Source: Aplysia californica (Eukaryota; Mollusca; Gastropoda; Aplysiida; Aplysiidae). From it: a stretch of 36,025 bases of DNA. Position numbers and translations under genes: made by a program. How positions within the stretch are numbered: the stretch's first letter is position 1; each line of letters starts with the position of its first letter. The notes beneath the pieces are model-generated. The model was given only the letters and a program-made list of their open reading frames with translations, did not search any database and was not told where the DNA came from. Location of the stretch: the NCBI RefSeq assembly GCF_000002075.1, contig NW_004797313.1:1809620-1845644 (forward strand). The letters are read 5' to 3'. Positions 1-11,620 of the stretch are shown in pieces.

Positions 1-423
1 CGTCTGTTGCCTGCCCCCCCCTCCCATCTACAATATAATCTTATGATTTTATAATTTTAAAAACAGATATAATTACATGAATGACAGCCTGTTCCTAAAG
101 CCCCCTGTCCTGGCCGACACAGCATGCATTACTATGTGTGATAAGCAAACTCTCTGCAACTTTCTGTGCAGTTTAGCTGTGGATGGTTGGCAGGTCCTCT
201 TTTGTGGTTTGCTCCTTCTTTCCTGTCAAACATTTATTGATGTTATCACTCTTTTTTTGTGTGTGTTTGTTATTTTCTTGTAACACCTCTTATTTTTGGC
301 ACAGTATGACCTTATTATGTTGCAAGTGCCATAAACTGTTACTGAAACCAATAACTCAGAGGAAGCTCCAGACAATATTATATTGAGTCATTAACCCTTC
401 AACCTTGTTTGGTGTGTCCTCAG
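1..423 (+). other. Intron upstream of first visible tetraspanin exon
   Basis: This is T-rich sequence with C and T runs. No stretch has splice borders and tetraspanin-like content, so I read it as the 3' part of an intron. Confidence 0.6.
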
Positions 424-519
424 CTTCCCCATATGGTCAGCAAGGAGTTCATGTTTGCCATCAAGGGTTACTCCAAGGACGGGGAAATCAAGACAGCGCT
501 GGACTGGCTGCAGACAAAG
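424..519 (+). CDS. Tetraspanin exon: start of large extracellular loop
   Basis: This 96-nt exon starts after a CAG acceptor and ends at AAG|GTGGGG. It reads LPHMVSKEFMFAIKGYSKDG and continues to ALDWLQTK, the amphipathic helical start of the large loop just before the CCG motif. It is phase 0 at both ends, so the previous exon must also end in phase 0. Confidence 0.85.
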
Positions 520-3500
520 GTGGGGAGATCATTGTCACATGTAATTCCCTCCGCACCCATCCTTTTTTTCCCCATTCTGCTACATTGTGGGTGTGATGTG
601 TATGTGTATGTATTAGAGTCTTCGTGTGGGGAAGGGAGGGGGGGGGAGTAAGATAGTAAGGTAGTGTCTTAATGTTTGATTTTGGGAGTTGAACATATAA
701 GGTTTTTAATTTTATTAATGAAGGGGGGGGGGGGGGTTATGTACAGATCCATTGCACACCATTAAGAGGTAGGCCCTTGTTTTGTTTTGAATGTAGATGC
801 TTTACATCCTCATTGACACGGTTTCAATCAATCGGGAGACCGGCTTGGACCCTGCCTGCCACAAGGCCAGCAGATTTGCGTATGTGTAATCTTGACTTTT
901 ATGGCCCCTTTCCTTTTTTGGACTTCTTTTCTCTTCTTTTTGGGCGTGGTGCTCTACATTTGAAATAGCCTATTTTTGCTGGTAGGATTTAAACTCATGC
1001 ACATTCGAAAATAATGGGGCAACTTACCAGTTTCAAGCTTGGGACAAGTTATCCATTACAAATGGTGGGGGGAGGATTTATGTTTGCTATCATTCGGCAT
1101 TAGAAAAAAAAACTACTGTTTTAAAAAATATTTTACTGGTTACAAAGAATCTAGAATGGGTTCCTCAATGATTATTTTTATGTGCAGAGAAATGTACTTT
1201 TTCTTTTAAACTCACACCTTTTCTTAAAGCAAATAAACAAAACAATGTGTTGTATGGAATTGTCTCATAAAGATAGCATAGGTCGTTTAGGTTTTTTTAA
1301 ATAAGTAGCTCTCAACGCTCAAGATTACATACAGCATGGTAAATCATACCGCACTTAATCAGACACAGTGCCTGAAAATACTTGTGCACACACACTCACA
1401 GCGCAAATCCCCACTCAACAGCAAGCTCTATGCGTACAGTCTGTACTATTTCCCCAGCAGATGTATTAGCATTCTGAAACAATCTCAACTCCCTGGGAAG
1501 CATACAGTTCAAGCTGCCAATTATAGGTGCTAAAACATCAACATAATATAAAATACACATCTATAAACATATGTGTATACTCGAAGTTGCCGATTCTCTC
1601 CCCCAGTATCGCTGCTGTGGCTTCAGCTCCTATGAGGACTATGAGAATGAGAACCCCGACTACAGCTGCAGCTCTGGTAAACCTGAGGCTTGTGGGGTGC
1701 CCAAGTCTTGCTGTGTGCAGAAGGCGGTAAGTGACATAGATGTCATAGTACTTGGTGTTATTGTCTTAACCCTGTCAGTACGTCATGTTTTACTATCGTA
1801 TCCATACGACGTGGGGAATTCTATGCCACTTCTTCCAAAGAGGAAATTTACTCGTTAATCCGATCTGTACACTTTACATAGCCGTCTGTAAAAAGATTTT
1901 TTGAGAAAAAGTGAAAGTTTCAAAGAGGTCTTCGTACTAGAAGTATTCTAAAATGTGAAGAATATAACCCCGGCTGTACAGATGACCCCAGGGCGTACGC
2001 ATATGGTTCAATGTAGATTTGTTATCCTGTGAACTAATTGTTGCCCCATTATGACAAACAATTCAAAATTATGAAATAAGTCAGGGTATTTCAATCAGGC
2101 TGTGGCTTTTCTTTTTTAGCTGGTTTTTTTTGGATCTTGAAAGTAACCTGAAGCAAATTATGCCACAAATTTCTTCAATAGCAACTATGATATCAGGTTT
2201 TTTCACCTGCTGGTATGCGTGTGAACCTGTATTTTATTTGGTGCGGTGAAAATTGTATATGCTTTTGGATAAGTTCTTTTTATTCAGTTCAGACAAACTT
2301 GCAAGGGTGAAAAGGATTAGTCATGCAGATTTGTTTTGTGTGTGCATATTGATATTTCTGCTGTTGATATTTCTTTATTTATTTAAGGCTTGGTGCTTAC
2401 AGGAAGGAGGCAAAAATTGGAGGGTTATTTAAAACATTCTTTCTTTCACTTCTTTTTTTCCTCTTTTTTCCCCCCTGATATTTTGTTAAATCTTGCAAGA
2501 ACACCAATTTCCCCATTACTTTCCATGCTATGAGATGTTAGTGGATATTCTGATATTGTCTGTTTCCCCTACTTCTTTTCTAGTTTTCTTTTTTCCTTAA
2601 TGTAGACTATAGCACAACAACAGCAACAGCAGTATCTGTCATTAAGAGCCATTTACTTGTACAGAACCTCAGCAACATCATCTTCCCTGCCGTATGACAA
2701 ACTCTCATGCTCAAGTTGAGGTGACACTTCACAATGTTTTCTCTCTCTTTTTCTCAGGGCATGGCATTACCCGAGTCCTGCGGCTACGGAGTTATTGGGA
2801 ATGCTACGGTAAGTGCAATTTTATGGAGTGCTTCTACTTGCTTGATAGTTCTCTATATAAACTTATAAAAGTATCTTTGGATGAAAGTTCAAACTGTTCT
2901 CTTTGCAATGGTTTTTTTTTTTCACTAACAAGTTTGTTTGTACAATTAAAAGAGCACTTCACGTTTTATATTGTAATTTATGATTTACCTCATGAGTTAA
3001 AGGGTAACTATCTAAGGAAGAATATTTGTCCATTTTGCAGATATGACAGTCAACGCGTCTTTGATTTCTTTTAGATTGGTTGTACTATTTTGATCCAACA
3101 GCAGTTTGGCCTTTCAACTCGTGTTTTCCCTTGATAAGTTTTGAGCTTATAGCCCACTCTCTTGTCGTCTAATCTCCTGCGTTTTCAAAAGATGAAATGC
3201 TCTCACTTTGTACAGCATGCATGTGGCTGGAGTGCAGGAATTACAGGCCCTGGAGCTACTTCTTTTCAGTTCCTCTGCTTTAAAGAAATGATTTTGAGCA
3301 GAGGGTGTGGCCCAAAGTGCAGCAGAATAAGAACATCGGCAAGGAAGAAATAGTCACCATTCACATACATACCTGCTTTGTATTCTCTAGAATGAGTTCA
3401 TTCTGTATTCCCCCTCCCCACCCCACTTCAGAGAACAGATAAAGGGACCACAGTGTTTCCCTGTCAGTCTTGTCTACTCCAAAGTTAATTCTTTCTATAC

Positions 3501-5674
3501 TTGTATCCGTCATCTTCTCTTGTGATTATTTTCATCCCAGTTTTGCTTACATTTGAAAAAGGTGCAGAAGAATAAGTTAATTTTCCTCTCCTTTCTCATA
3601 CCAGTCTTGCATATTTTTTTAATAGTTTAAGAATATTTTGTTTTGTCTCCCTCCCCCCGCCTCCCTTCCCGGGCAGATGTTTGACCTAATCTATGTGGAG
3701 GGCTGTACAGGCGCGCTGCTGCAGTGGCTGATGGAGCACCTGGACCTGGTTGGAGCCATCGCCCTGGGCTTTGCCATCCCACAAGTATGTCTCTACTGAT
3801 CACTCACTCACCTGCTCTCATGATTTTCTTGTGTCTCTGCTCAAGAAGCATCACATTAATGGAGGTCGCCTTATTTTAAAAATCTGTTTTGCAATAACGC
3901 TGATTTTTATTGCAAAAGATGGTTAAACACTGTTGCCTCTCTGAGCTGGCATACGGTAGACATTTCTTACCTCACTGGAGATGTTCTTTTTCCCAGTCAG
4001 TGAACATACTGATGACAGTGGTTGAAGCTCACCACTGGTACCGTAGGTCCTACTTCTTTTCTTTCCCTTTGTTGTTTCTGTCTATCTTTCTTTCTTTACC
4101 CTTGCACTATCTCTTAACTCAGACTTTGAGAATCTTGGGGTAAAATAACAGTTAAGTGATTTTAACATTTGCTGTTGAAATGACAACTTGCTGATTTTTT
4201 TTGGATGCAAAAGTAAAGAGGCTAATCCTTAAATTGTAGTAATAAATGAGTTCATTAGCTCATTTAACAATACATTTTCTGTACCGTACTCTTCCCTAAA
4301 AACAAATTCTTTGCTTTTCAACGTTTTCTCGAAGTCGAAACTTTCTCTTGCTTTGTCTTACTGGATTATAGGGCTGGGTCACGAGCGCGAGAACGGAACT
4401 GAATCGCCACTATTTCTTGCGGAACGCGATTCACGATTCACTTCAGCGGAACGCGGAACAGTATCGCCAAACGATTCCCGATTTACTTCCATGTCGCTGT
4501 CACCACCTTGTGGCTTGTTTAATTAACCTACTGCTGAGTCGAGTCACGAGCGCAAGAACGGAACGGAACACTTAGTATGGCTCCCCTTATTTTACAAAAG
4601 ATGGTATAGTCCAACCCCCCTATTAAAACGAAATGAACGGGGTCCAACCAATAGACAGAAGGAATTTTATGGAGCCATTGTTTTAGCGAATGGCGGGGTT
4701 TTGGGGGGGGGGAGGATTTATGGGGGTCACTAATTGAGGTCAGTTGATAGAGCAGTGCAACAAAGGGTGTGGGGCGGAGAGGATGGTGGAATAACAAGAG
4801 TGGGACTCGCGCTCACCAAGAGGCGTTGATATGACACTGTTCCGTTTCAGTCAGTGTTCCGCCACAGCTCCACGAGCGCTCGCGTACTCGCGACTCATTG
4901 AAGCCGACTGAATCGCGAATCGCCACTCTCAAATTTGACGAGCAGGATCCAGCCCTACTGGATTAGGGTTTTTCTTGAGTAAAAGGCATTTTTTAAGCCT
5001 TGATAAATCCTTGGACGGTGGAGAGCCTAGTTCCTGACAGATCCAGTTGGATAGCAGCAGCCACAGTAGGCAGCAAGTCATATGAGGCTTCATAAATTAG
5101 AAATACTGGAACCAAGAGAGAAGCCCTTATTTTCAACTGTCCTTTGGCACTGGAGGCCAGCACTTAACATCAGAACCTCAGTGTTTTCTTGTTGTATCTC
5201 TGTTTTTTTAAACATTGAAAATGTGACTTCTTTTTAAGCTCACTCTTTGTTAATAACTGTTTTCACTGTTATTAGAAATTGAAATATGGCAAGAAAGCAC
5301 TGAGATCGCTATGTCTTACAATTCCCCTCATCATTCAGCAGTAGGTTTCTTGAATTTGAACCTATCAATCATAGGACAATTTTACTTTGTTTCGGCAGTA
5401 ATGTATGTATTTTGCAAATGGACATATTGTTTTCTTTTATTGTTTTGAATTGTTGGAGGGTGTATCTGGTATATCCTATGTCTTCTTGCGCCCCTTTCTT
5501 CAGACAGACCATTCTCCTTTTGGACACGAAGTAATATTTGATGTACGACTCTTTAGATTGAAGAAACACACTTTGTTTTTATTTCAGATCTTCGGAATAT
5601 TGCTGGCCTACTACTTTTTGAGAAAGGTGAAGGAGTATCGTGTGTGGTACAGAGTGGACAACTTCCGCACCTAG
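424..5674 (+). CDS. TspanC8 tetraspanin (Tspan15-like), 3' five exons
   Basis: This is the C-terminal part of a tetraspanin, a four-pass membrane scaffold protein. Exons at 424-519, 1607-1726, 2758-2808, 3677-3784 and 5588-5674 are each bounded by AG and GT and join in phase 0 into 153 residues plus a stop. They encode most of the large extracellular loop, with CCG, PKSCC and further single cysteines that make eight in total, then the fourth membrane span and a short basic/aromatic cytoplasmic tail. Eight loop cysteines define the TspanC8 group, which binds ADAM10 and controls its exit from the ER and its substrate choice. ACGVP..CC and IYVxGCT resemble Tspan15 more than Tspan5/14/17/33, but this subgroup call is by eye. 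The exons for membrane spans 1-3 must lie upstream of the window. The gene is intact as far as seen. It converges on CCDC6. Confidence 0.9.
520..1606 (+). other. Tetraspanin intron
   Basis: This 1087-bp intron between the LQTK and YRCCG exons is T-rich on the sense strand. It contains a run of 14 G (723-736), which is prone to length error. No gene or recognised element was seen. Confidence 0.75.
1607..1726 (+). CDS. Tetraspanin exon: CCG and PxSCC motifs
   Basis: This 120-nt exon has a pyrimidine-rich acceptor (CTCTCCCCCAG) and a consensus donor (GTAAGT). It encodes 40 residues beginning YRCCGF and holding YSC, ACGVPKSCC and QKA. It carries six of the eight loop cysteines, including the invariant CCG of all tetraspanins. 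It is the most diagnostic exon of the gene. Confidence 0.93.
1727..2757 (+). other. Tetraspanin intron
   Basis: This 1031-bp intron is AT-rich, with a short CAA/CAG run near 2618-2632. Nothing else was recognised. Confidence 0.75.
2758..2808 (+). CDS. Tetraspanin exon: seventh loop cysteine
   Basis: This small 51-nt exon lies between TTCTCAG and GTAAGT and encodes GMALPESCGYGVIGNAT. It carries the seventh loop cysteine in the C-G-Y context typical of TspanC8 proteins. NAT is a possible N-glycosylation sequon. It keeps phase 0 on both sides. Confidence 0.85.
2809..3676 (+). other. Tetraspanin intron
   Basis: This 868-bp intron ends in a strong pyrimidine tract before GGGCAG. No gene or transposon was recognised inside it. 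Confidence 0.75.
3677..3784 (+). CDS. Tetraspanin exon: end of loop and start of TM4
   Basis: This 108-nt exon sits between GGGCAG and GTATGT. It encodes MFDLIYVEGCTGALLQW followed by LMEHLDLVGAIALGFAIPQ. The GC holds the eighth loop cysteine, and the hydrophobic run opens the fourth membrane span. The order IYVxGC, W and AGI/LG is standard at this place in tetraspanins. Confidence 0.9.
3785..5587 (+). other. Tetraspanin intron carrying a hAT element
   Basis: This 1803-bp intron is T-rich, apart from the GC-richer hAT-type insertion at 4369-4957. No other recognised feature was seen. Confidence 0.7.
4369..4957. mobile_element. Non-autonomous hAT-type element with 8-bp target duplication
   Basis: The ends form an inverted repeat, TAGGGCTGGGTC on the left and its complement GATCCAGCCCTA on the right. 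They are flanked by perfect direct repeats CTGGATTA at 4361-4368 and 4958-4965. An 8-bp duplication and a TAGGG-type end are hallmarks of hAT transposons. Sub-terminal ACGAGCGCGAGAACGGAAC-like motifs recur in both halves (around 4381, 4548 and, inverted, 4870). The 589 bp contain no transposase reading frame, so it would have depended on a helper. The perfect duplication suggests a fairly recent insertion. Confidence 0.88.
5588..5674 (+). CDS. Tetraspanin terminal coding exon
   Basis: This 87-nt exon follows an ATTTCAG acceptor. IFGILLAYYFL completes the fourth membrane span, and a tail of about 17 residues (RKVKEYRVWYRVDNFRT) ends at TAG (5672-5674). The tail is short and has no obvious C-terminal PDZ ligand or palmitoylation cysteine. 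Confidence 0.9.
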   Translation: MFGILLAYYFLRKVKEYRVWYRVDNFRT

Positions 5675-6095
5675 ACCGGCCCTTCCTCAATGCTCTCCAC
5701 CTGCTCATCCGTTCCTGATTGTGTTCCATTTCCCTAACTTCTCCCCTTCCTGTCCCACCACCCTAGCCTCCCATCCTTCTGCCCCTTCCCCTTTCCTCTC
5801 CCTGCTCTTCAGTTATCTAACAATCTCCCCGAGCCCTTCTCTTCCTCCGAATTGCCTCTGTCAGACCCACCCCTGACTCTGCAGGGATCACAGCCCGCTC
5901 ATTTGTTCTTGACCACTTCCATTTTCCCACTCCTTTTCTTCCTCCTATCTCTTTTATCTCTTCTTCCTCCACCTTTCTCCTTCTTCCCCCCGCCTTCATC
6001 CTTTCTCCCAGTCAACATAACTACACTGTACATACAACAGTACATCTCACACCTTGAAGTCACGTGATCTGGAACGCAGTAGTGGATCGTCAGTC

Positions 6096-6214
6096 CATCC
6101 ATCCATCCATCCATTTTGTCTCAAGTGTTCGTACACAGAGCACATGCTTTATAACAAACCATTTATTTGCTTCAAGAGTTCAGACCTTGAATTGGCACAT
6201 CCATCCATCCATCA
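6096..6214 (+). repeat. CATC microsatellite runs and start of a ~100-bp repeat
   Basis: Short (CATC)n runs at about 6096-6114 and 6200-6214 each lead into TTTTGTCTCAAGTGTTC. The first copy extends about 100 bp to 6199, the second is cut short at 6245, and a third, diverged copy lies at about 6631-6716. Confidence 0.7.
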
Positions 6215-6245
6215 ATTTTTGTCTCAAGTGTTCATACAAAAAGCA

Positions 6246-6613
6246 TATGTGAGGCAACATGGTGAAATCAGACGCTCATCAAAATAATGAAAGTAAAGAA
6301 ACTTACACTTTTCCGCTGGTTTGGCTTGAATTATATTGAAAAACGATTTAAAGGCATAGAAAATGTAAACGGTCAGTTTCCACGGACTCTGAGGCTTTGT
6401 AATTAACCAAACTTTGGCGGCCATTTTCTCACTAATTTTACCTCTGAAACCAGCCGATTCGACCTCATTCAATCGCAAATATCTCGATGTGTACTCGAGA
6501 TAAATGGGTAAATTCTTTCAATGAAAGCAAGGCAAATGAGCAAGCTTTAAGGTCATACCAATAACTCCATATGCCCAAAAATTGACGAGCGCCTGATTCC
6601 ACCACGTCATGAC
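6246..6613. mobile_element. Small inverted-repeat element (MITE-like), copy 1
   Basis: The left end reads CATGGTGAAATCAGACGCTC and the right end, inverted, CGTGGTGGAATCAGGCGCTC, forming terminal inverted repeats of about 28 bp with a few mismatches. The same sequence with the same ends occurs at 10688-11172. There is no coding capacity. Imperfect copies of TTTTGTCTYAAGTGTTCATA flank it on both sides (6216 and 6637). I could not assign a superfamily because the target duplication is not clear. Confidence 0.7.
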
Positions 6614-8059
6614 GAATATGCTTATATAGCCAACCATTTTGTCTTAAGTGTTCATACAAAAAGCATGCTTGCATAGGGAACCTTAGTGTCTCAAGAGTAC
6701 ACACCCTGAACCAATGCTTGCCGAAAGAGATTTCTCCCCGCACTGCTGCTTGTCCCATCCTTCCCTTAAAGATATCTGTGTTGTAGTTTGCTACACATTT
6801 TTCATATTTTAAAAACGCTTTTGGCTAGTCATTGTCACCACTGGAAAAAAAAATTTGACATTCCTTCTACATTGAACGGCAGCGCAAGCAATGCTACTCT
6901 TGGCTTGCTGGCCTGTTCAGTAGAGCATCTCTTTATTAGCCACTACCCTTTTGTGGTAGTAGATATATGGGCCAATTGTCAACTTTCTGTCAGATGACCA
7001 CTTTTCATTGACTTTCATTCCATGGTATTCCTTTACAGCCATTTTATTTACATTAGAAGTTCTCGTTGAAATGTTTTTTGATGGATAGATTGCAGGTACT
7101 CATCTTTGTGCCGATTATTGTTTTCTTGTTCTGACTGTTTTGCTAAAGTAAGATTGAAAACCGATTAGTCTTGGAGTTGTTAGGCCATTCTGGCTGTTTG
7201 TAAAGTTTGGTTCGATCGTAATTCAAAACAAATAGAATTAGTTTTGGTTAGGTCAAGGTCCACTTGTTTCATTAGTTCCAAGTCATCATGCACTGCTGGG
7301 TTCTTTTTCTTGAAAATTATTCCAACAACGAGAACGCTTTGATATGATAGGTTGTAGTTCACTCAACTTTTTTCCTTCCAATGTGACAGTTTTTGGAGGT
7401 GGGTTGTCATTATGTCCATCCTGTTTGTATAGATGTTTATGTACAATCAAGTTCTCTTTGAGAATTCAATTCTGTGTTTATATCTATATTTACGCATCCT
7501 GTCCTGGACCTATTTAAACATTTTCTGAATTTTTTTTCTTTTTTTTTCTGTTTTATCGGTGACATTTCCACCTCAGATATTGACACATTATTGTGTGCCT
7601 CAGCTTCTCCTTACATTTCCAGTGCGGAATTTCTGGATTTTTCATTACTGTGCTTTTATTTTGGTCAATAATTTTTTTTGTGTAGCATATAGCTTTTGTC
7701 TTTTATCCTGCTTTATTAGAATTTGTTTTTAAAATTCTACTTTCTATTCATCGTTGCACAAACTTACATGCCTCTATTGAGCATCATTTGTACCCCATTT
7801 TCTGTCTCCTATAACGAAACTTGTTTGGGTTTTTTTTCATGTTGTATTTAATGATTTTTATTGAATGCTTCAATTTGTTTTAAGTTTGATTGTAATTTGT
7901 TTGATATGTTTTTTCCTTTGGGGAAAGGAGTTTAAGTTTTGTCCTTTTTTTATGCATAAGAATGCAAGTATACTTTAACTTTAAACAGAAGCATGGAATG
8001 CTCTTAAGTGTAGGGATGTTTCTGATTAGATGTGATACAACCATGTCTATACCTGTTGC

Positions 8060-8065
8060 AATAAA
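8060..8065 (+). terminator. Candidate proximal poly(A) signal
   Basis: This is the first AATAAA I found downstream of the tetraspanin stop codon. Another AATAAA lies at 8206-8211. Whether it is used is unknown. Confidence 0.35.
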
Positions 8066-10687
8066 AGAACACTTTCTTGCAGTTATCCTGTTTGCAATTG
8101 CGAATTTTATATTCTGAATACTAGTCGCCATTTTAGTTTTTGTGGAAACTGAAATGTTATTCAATTTACAGCATATATTGTTGATGAAATCAAGAATTAT
8201 GCATCAATAAACATATGTTGCAATGTCCGGGTATTTTCATGGAATTGCCTTCTCAGGATTCTTCTTTAAGTCACAATTCTTAAAAGATAAAGGAAGGAAA
8301 AAGCTTCAATTTTTATCTCTTTTGTCTTAATTTGAAGGGCCAGTGGCACTTTTATACAGTCTTTGTTATATTATATTGTTGAGTTTAATCGTGTAATTCC
8401 TATTATGTGAGTTGGGCTACTACACCTTCTTACCCTGGATAATATATTCGAGATTTTGATCATCTGAATAGATAATGCATCGAAATCTTTTTAAGATACA
8501 TAACTGCAGTAATGTAATTTACTTCTTGTCTAGCTAATCTTGCACTGCAAAGCACAACCGACGAAATGATATTGAAGAGCAATAATTGATACGAAGGAGA
8601 GCTATAAAGGCTATTATCTTTGACAGCAAAATTAAAGTCTGGCTTTCATGATGCAAACAAATTAAGAGTTGCAGAAATGCTGTTTTGTGGATGCAGTGTT
8701 TCTTTTTTAGAACAAAGTAAAACGTTTTGCTTTGAGAATTTCTCAGTGTAAAAGGTTTGGAGGATTTTGCTCTCTCTCTAAGTTGGTAAATGGTGTAATG
8801 ATTGCCTGTACCATAATATTATGTTCAGATTTCATTGTCCAGTTCTAAAATTTATACAGATAGGTTTTATTATTTCTTGTATGATCAGCTCTCTCAGGAA
8901 AAAGGAAATTCTTATTTACAGTTTGAGAAGAATCTCAAGAAAATGAAAATACTCGCAGTTGTTATTTCCTTTTTAAAAACTATGTGCGTCTGTTGTAAAA
9001 GAGCATTGCACTTTATTTTGTATGGTTTGGTTTCGTTATGCCAATATTTTCATAATGACACCCTTACAGTTAATTTGCAAAGTGAATCTCATATGTTAAG
9101 TTGGGTGTTTTACCGTATATTCTTTTCTTTTGCACCATAATTGAGATGATATATACCTATATATATGTATACTTGAAACTTATTGAACATCATTATTTTG
9201 GTTTTTGCTTCCTATTAAATAAAAAGTTGATGGTTGTGTATATTTTTTACTTCATTGGATGTGACATAGGCTGTCTTAATTGCCAATTCTTCTTTCTTGC
9301 CGGATTGAAAAAAGCCCTAACATGTTAGAAATCATGTGTTGAGTTTCTATGGGTCGTTTTCTTTTTCTGTTCATAATGTCATTGAGAAAAGGATGAAAGT
9401 CATGGTGCATTCATTTCTATCCCTTCAAAGGGCAAAATATTTTTTTTATGAAATCTCGGTAGAATATTCATGTGCAATACAAACTTTTCTGACAAATTCT
9501 AAAATCTCACCAGAAATCTTGCCATGTCAACAACTTTGCACCCCTTCTCTTATTTATCAATTAGGATAGACCACGTTTTTACCTTTTGTGTCACCATTTT
9601 AGTCGTATCATCACAGATGATACTATTGGGGTTTTGGCCAGTATGATTTACCTCAACTCTCTAGCGTTTCTCCTCATTTCTAGTATTGAATCTACCCTCA
9701 TTTTTAGTCTTTTTTGTGGGTCTTGCTCAAGTTATCAGATGAAAATGCACCTGGGAACTCAGATTAAGGAATCAAATGTAGGATATTTAGTGGATTTGCT
9801 TGCTGTTTTTTTTAGCATTGCCACTTCTTGAAGCTTTCGTCAGTGTAGATGTGTTATTTATAAGATCACACATTTCCCTAAAATTAAGGCACTTTCCCTG
9901 TCAGCCAATGTCAGTTGTTACAGTTTTCAAGTGTCATCAGGCCGGGAACAGTGGTGATTTATTTCGAAAATGTGACCTGTTGATACAGATGTAGACTAAG
10001 TGTAACGTGGAATGATTCTATTGATTATTTTGACATCTTGGAGCATCTGTTTGAATATGCCATTGTTGCCAGAAATTCTGTGCTTCAAAGAGCCATTTTC
10101 CTTTCAGGTTTCCAAACTTAATGGGAATACCTGTATTCTATGGTGCTATGACATTACAGTACAACACCCAGCAACAAAGTCAGATATTTTTTCTTTAAAG
10201 ATCATGCTTTAATCATTAGTTATTGGTAGACAAGAGCATTTGTACAAATTGGCATTGAAGAGGTTTTGGATTGTATAGTATGCAGTGGGTTTTCCTGTTA
10301 TCTTTACTGCTTGTGTCAGGTTTGATTATGTCTCATTTTTTTAGTGCTTTGCTGATATTTATAATGCTTTGTACACATTTTTTTATTTCATAATCTTAAT
10401 TCAAGCATACTTTCTTTTTTATTATTTTACCAAAAAGAAACTTAAAGCGATTTTGTTGAGTTTTATTTGTACAATTCTGACATATTTTACTGGCGTGTGT
10501 ATGTGTATTTTACCATCATCTCATTGGCATTTACTTGCTTTTTCCATACTCTCTATTTCTCTCTCCGTCTTGTACATCTCATCTCCTGAAGAAACCACTC
10601 ATTAAAAATCTTATGTGGCATGGTTTATTGACAGGTTTTTGAGGTTATTAATACTAAGCAATTCAATTTTTGTGTTTTTTTAATAAC

Positions 10688-11172
10688 TATATGTGAAGCA
10701 TCATGGTGAAATCAGCGCTTGTCATAATAATGAACTGAAAGAATAAGAAAATGACATTATTTTTTGTTGCGTCAATTAGGTCCTTAAATTTTTTTAAAAC
10801 GTTTCTGTATGGATTTTTCAGAGAAACATTGATCAAGCAAAGGCACAAAAAGGTTGTTTTGAAGGATATTTAAACTTTGTTTGTTTGTTTTAGTAGAGGT
10901 TTTACGGCGCTCGCAACTGCATAAGGTCATATGAGTATTATGAGCGCCAATATTTAAACTTTAGAAGTAACCAAAATTTAGGGCTCATTTTCTTGCTAAT
11001 CTTTCTTATCAGGCAACTCAAACTCCTTCAATCACAAATATTTTTATTCCTATTTGAGATGAGATATATATTCCTTGGAAAGCAAGACAAAATGAACAAG
11101 CTTTAACTTTATGCCACCATCACTCCATATGCCCCAAAATTGACGAGTGCCTGATTCCACCATGTCGTGACA
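10688..11172. mobile_element. Small inverted-repeat element (MITE-like), copy 2
   Basis: This is homologous to 6246-6613 over nearly its whole length. It starts CATGGTGAAATCAGCGCTTG and ends with the complement of CATGGTGGAATCAGGCACTC. It is longer than copy 1 mainly because a 71-bp SINE tail with a 13-bp target duplication has inserted at 10879-10949. Copies 1 and 2 are visibly diverged, so neither is young. Confidence 0.72.
10879..10949 (-). mobile_element. 5'-truncated SINE tail insertion
   Basis: The insert is flanked by perfect 13-bp repeats ATATTTAAACTTT (10866-10878 and 10950-10962). Read on the - strand it ends GCGCCGTAAAACCTCTACTA followed by an A-rich (CAAA)n tail, the form of a reverse-transcribed, 5'-truncated retroposon. 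The same tail appears at about 32,000 and 32,940, and partly at 32,365. It is therefore the shared 3' end of one SINE or LINE family. Confidence 0.85.
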
Positions 11173-11577
11173 CACCATATGGATCTTCAACCTCAAATAA
11201 TACATTTTCTCCACAGGAAACTTCTATCAGTCACAGTGTGTCACTATTCGGTAGCTACGTTTCTAGTAAAATGGCATCAGTCACATAAATGGCTCACTAG
11301 TTTATAAAATATAATTATATATTGAATTTCAAGGGAGATGTCTGGTTATGTTTGTTTAGAATTTGTTTATAATCTGTTTAATCAGTCTTGTTTCATAGTG
11401 TTATTTCTATTACAATATAAACTTCTCAAACTCTGTTAAACTCACTCAGGCAAAATGTTGTTAAGCCGACTAAAGTTCGAAATATTTGCAATAGAAATAA
11501 GGGGATCTTTCTCCCATGTAAATACCGACATAATATTGAGTGTTTTCCTAGTTTTAGGTATTTGTTGTCTTAGCCAC

Positions 11578-11620
11578 TTCATTGTGTAAGTCATCTTCAT
11601 TGTGTAAGTCATCTTCATTG
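11578..11620 (+). repeat. 18-bp tandem duplication
   Basis: The unit TTCATTGTGTAAGTCATC occurs twice, plus a partial third copy. It lies near the inferred end of the tetraspanin transcript. Confidence 0.85.

Noticed and set aside
820-860. Similarity of ATCGGGAGACCGG to a stretch near 22,490
   Set aside because: About 18 bp only, with no extension on either side. Probably chance.
2694-3074. 126-codon frame overlapping the tetraspanin exon
   Set aside because: It is out of frame with the GMALPESC exon and runs into the intron. The spliced reading explains the conserved part.
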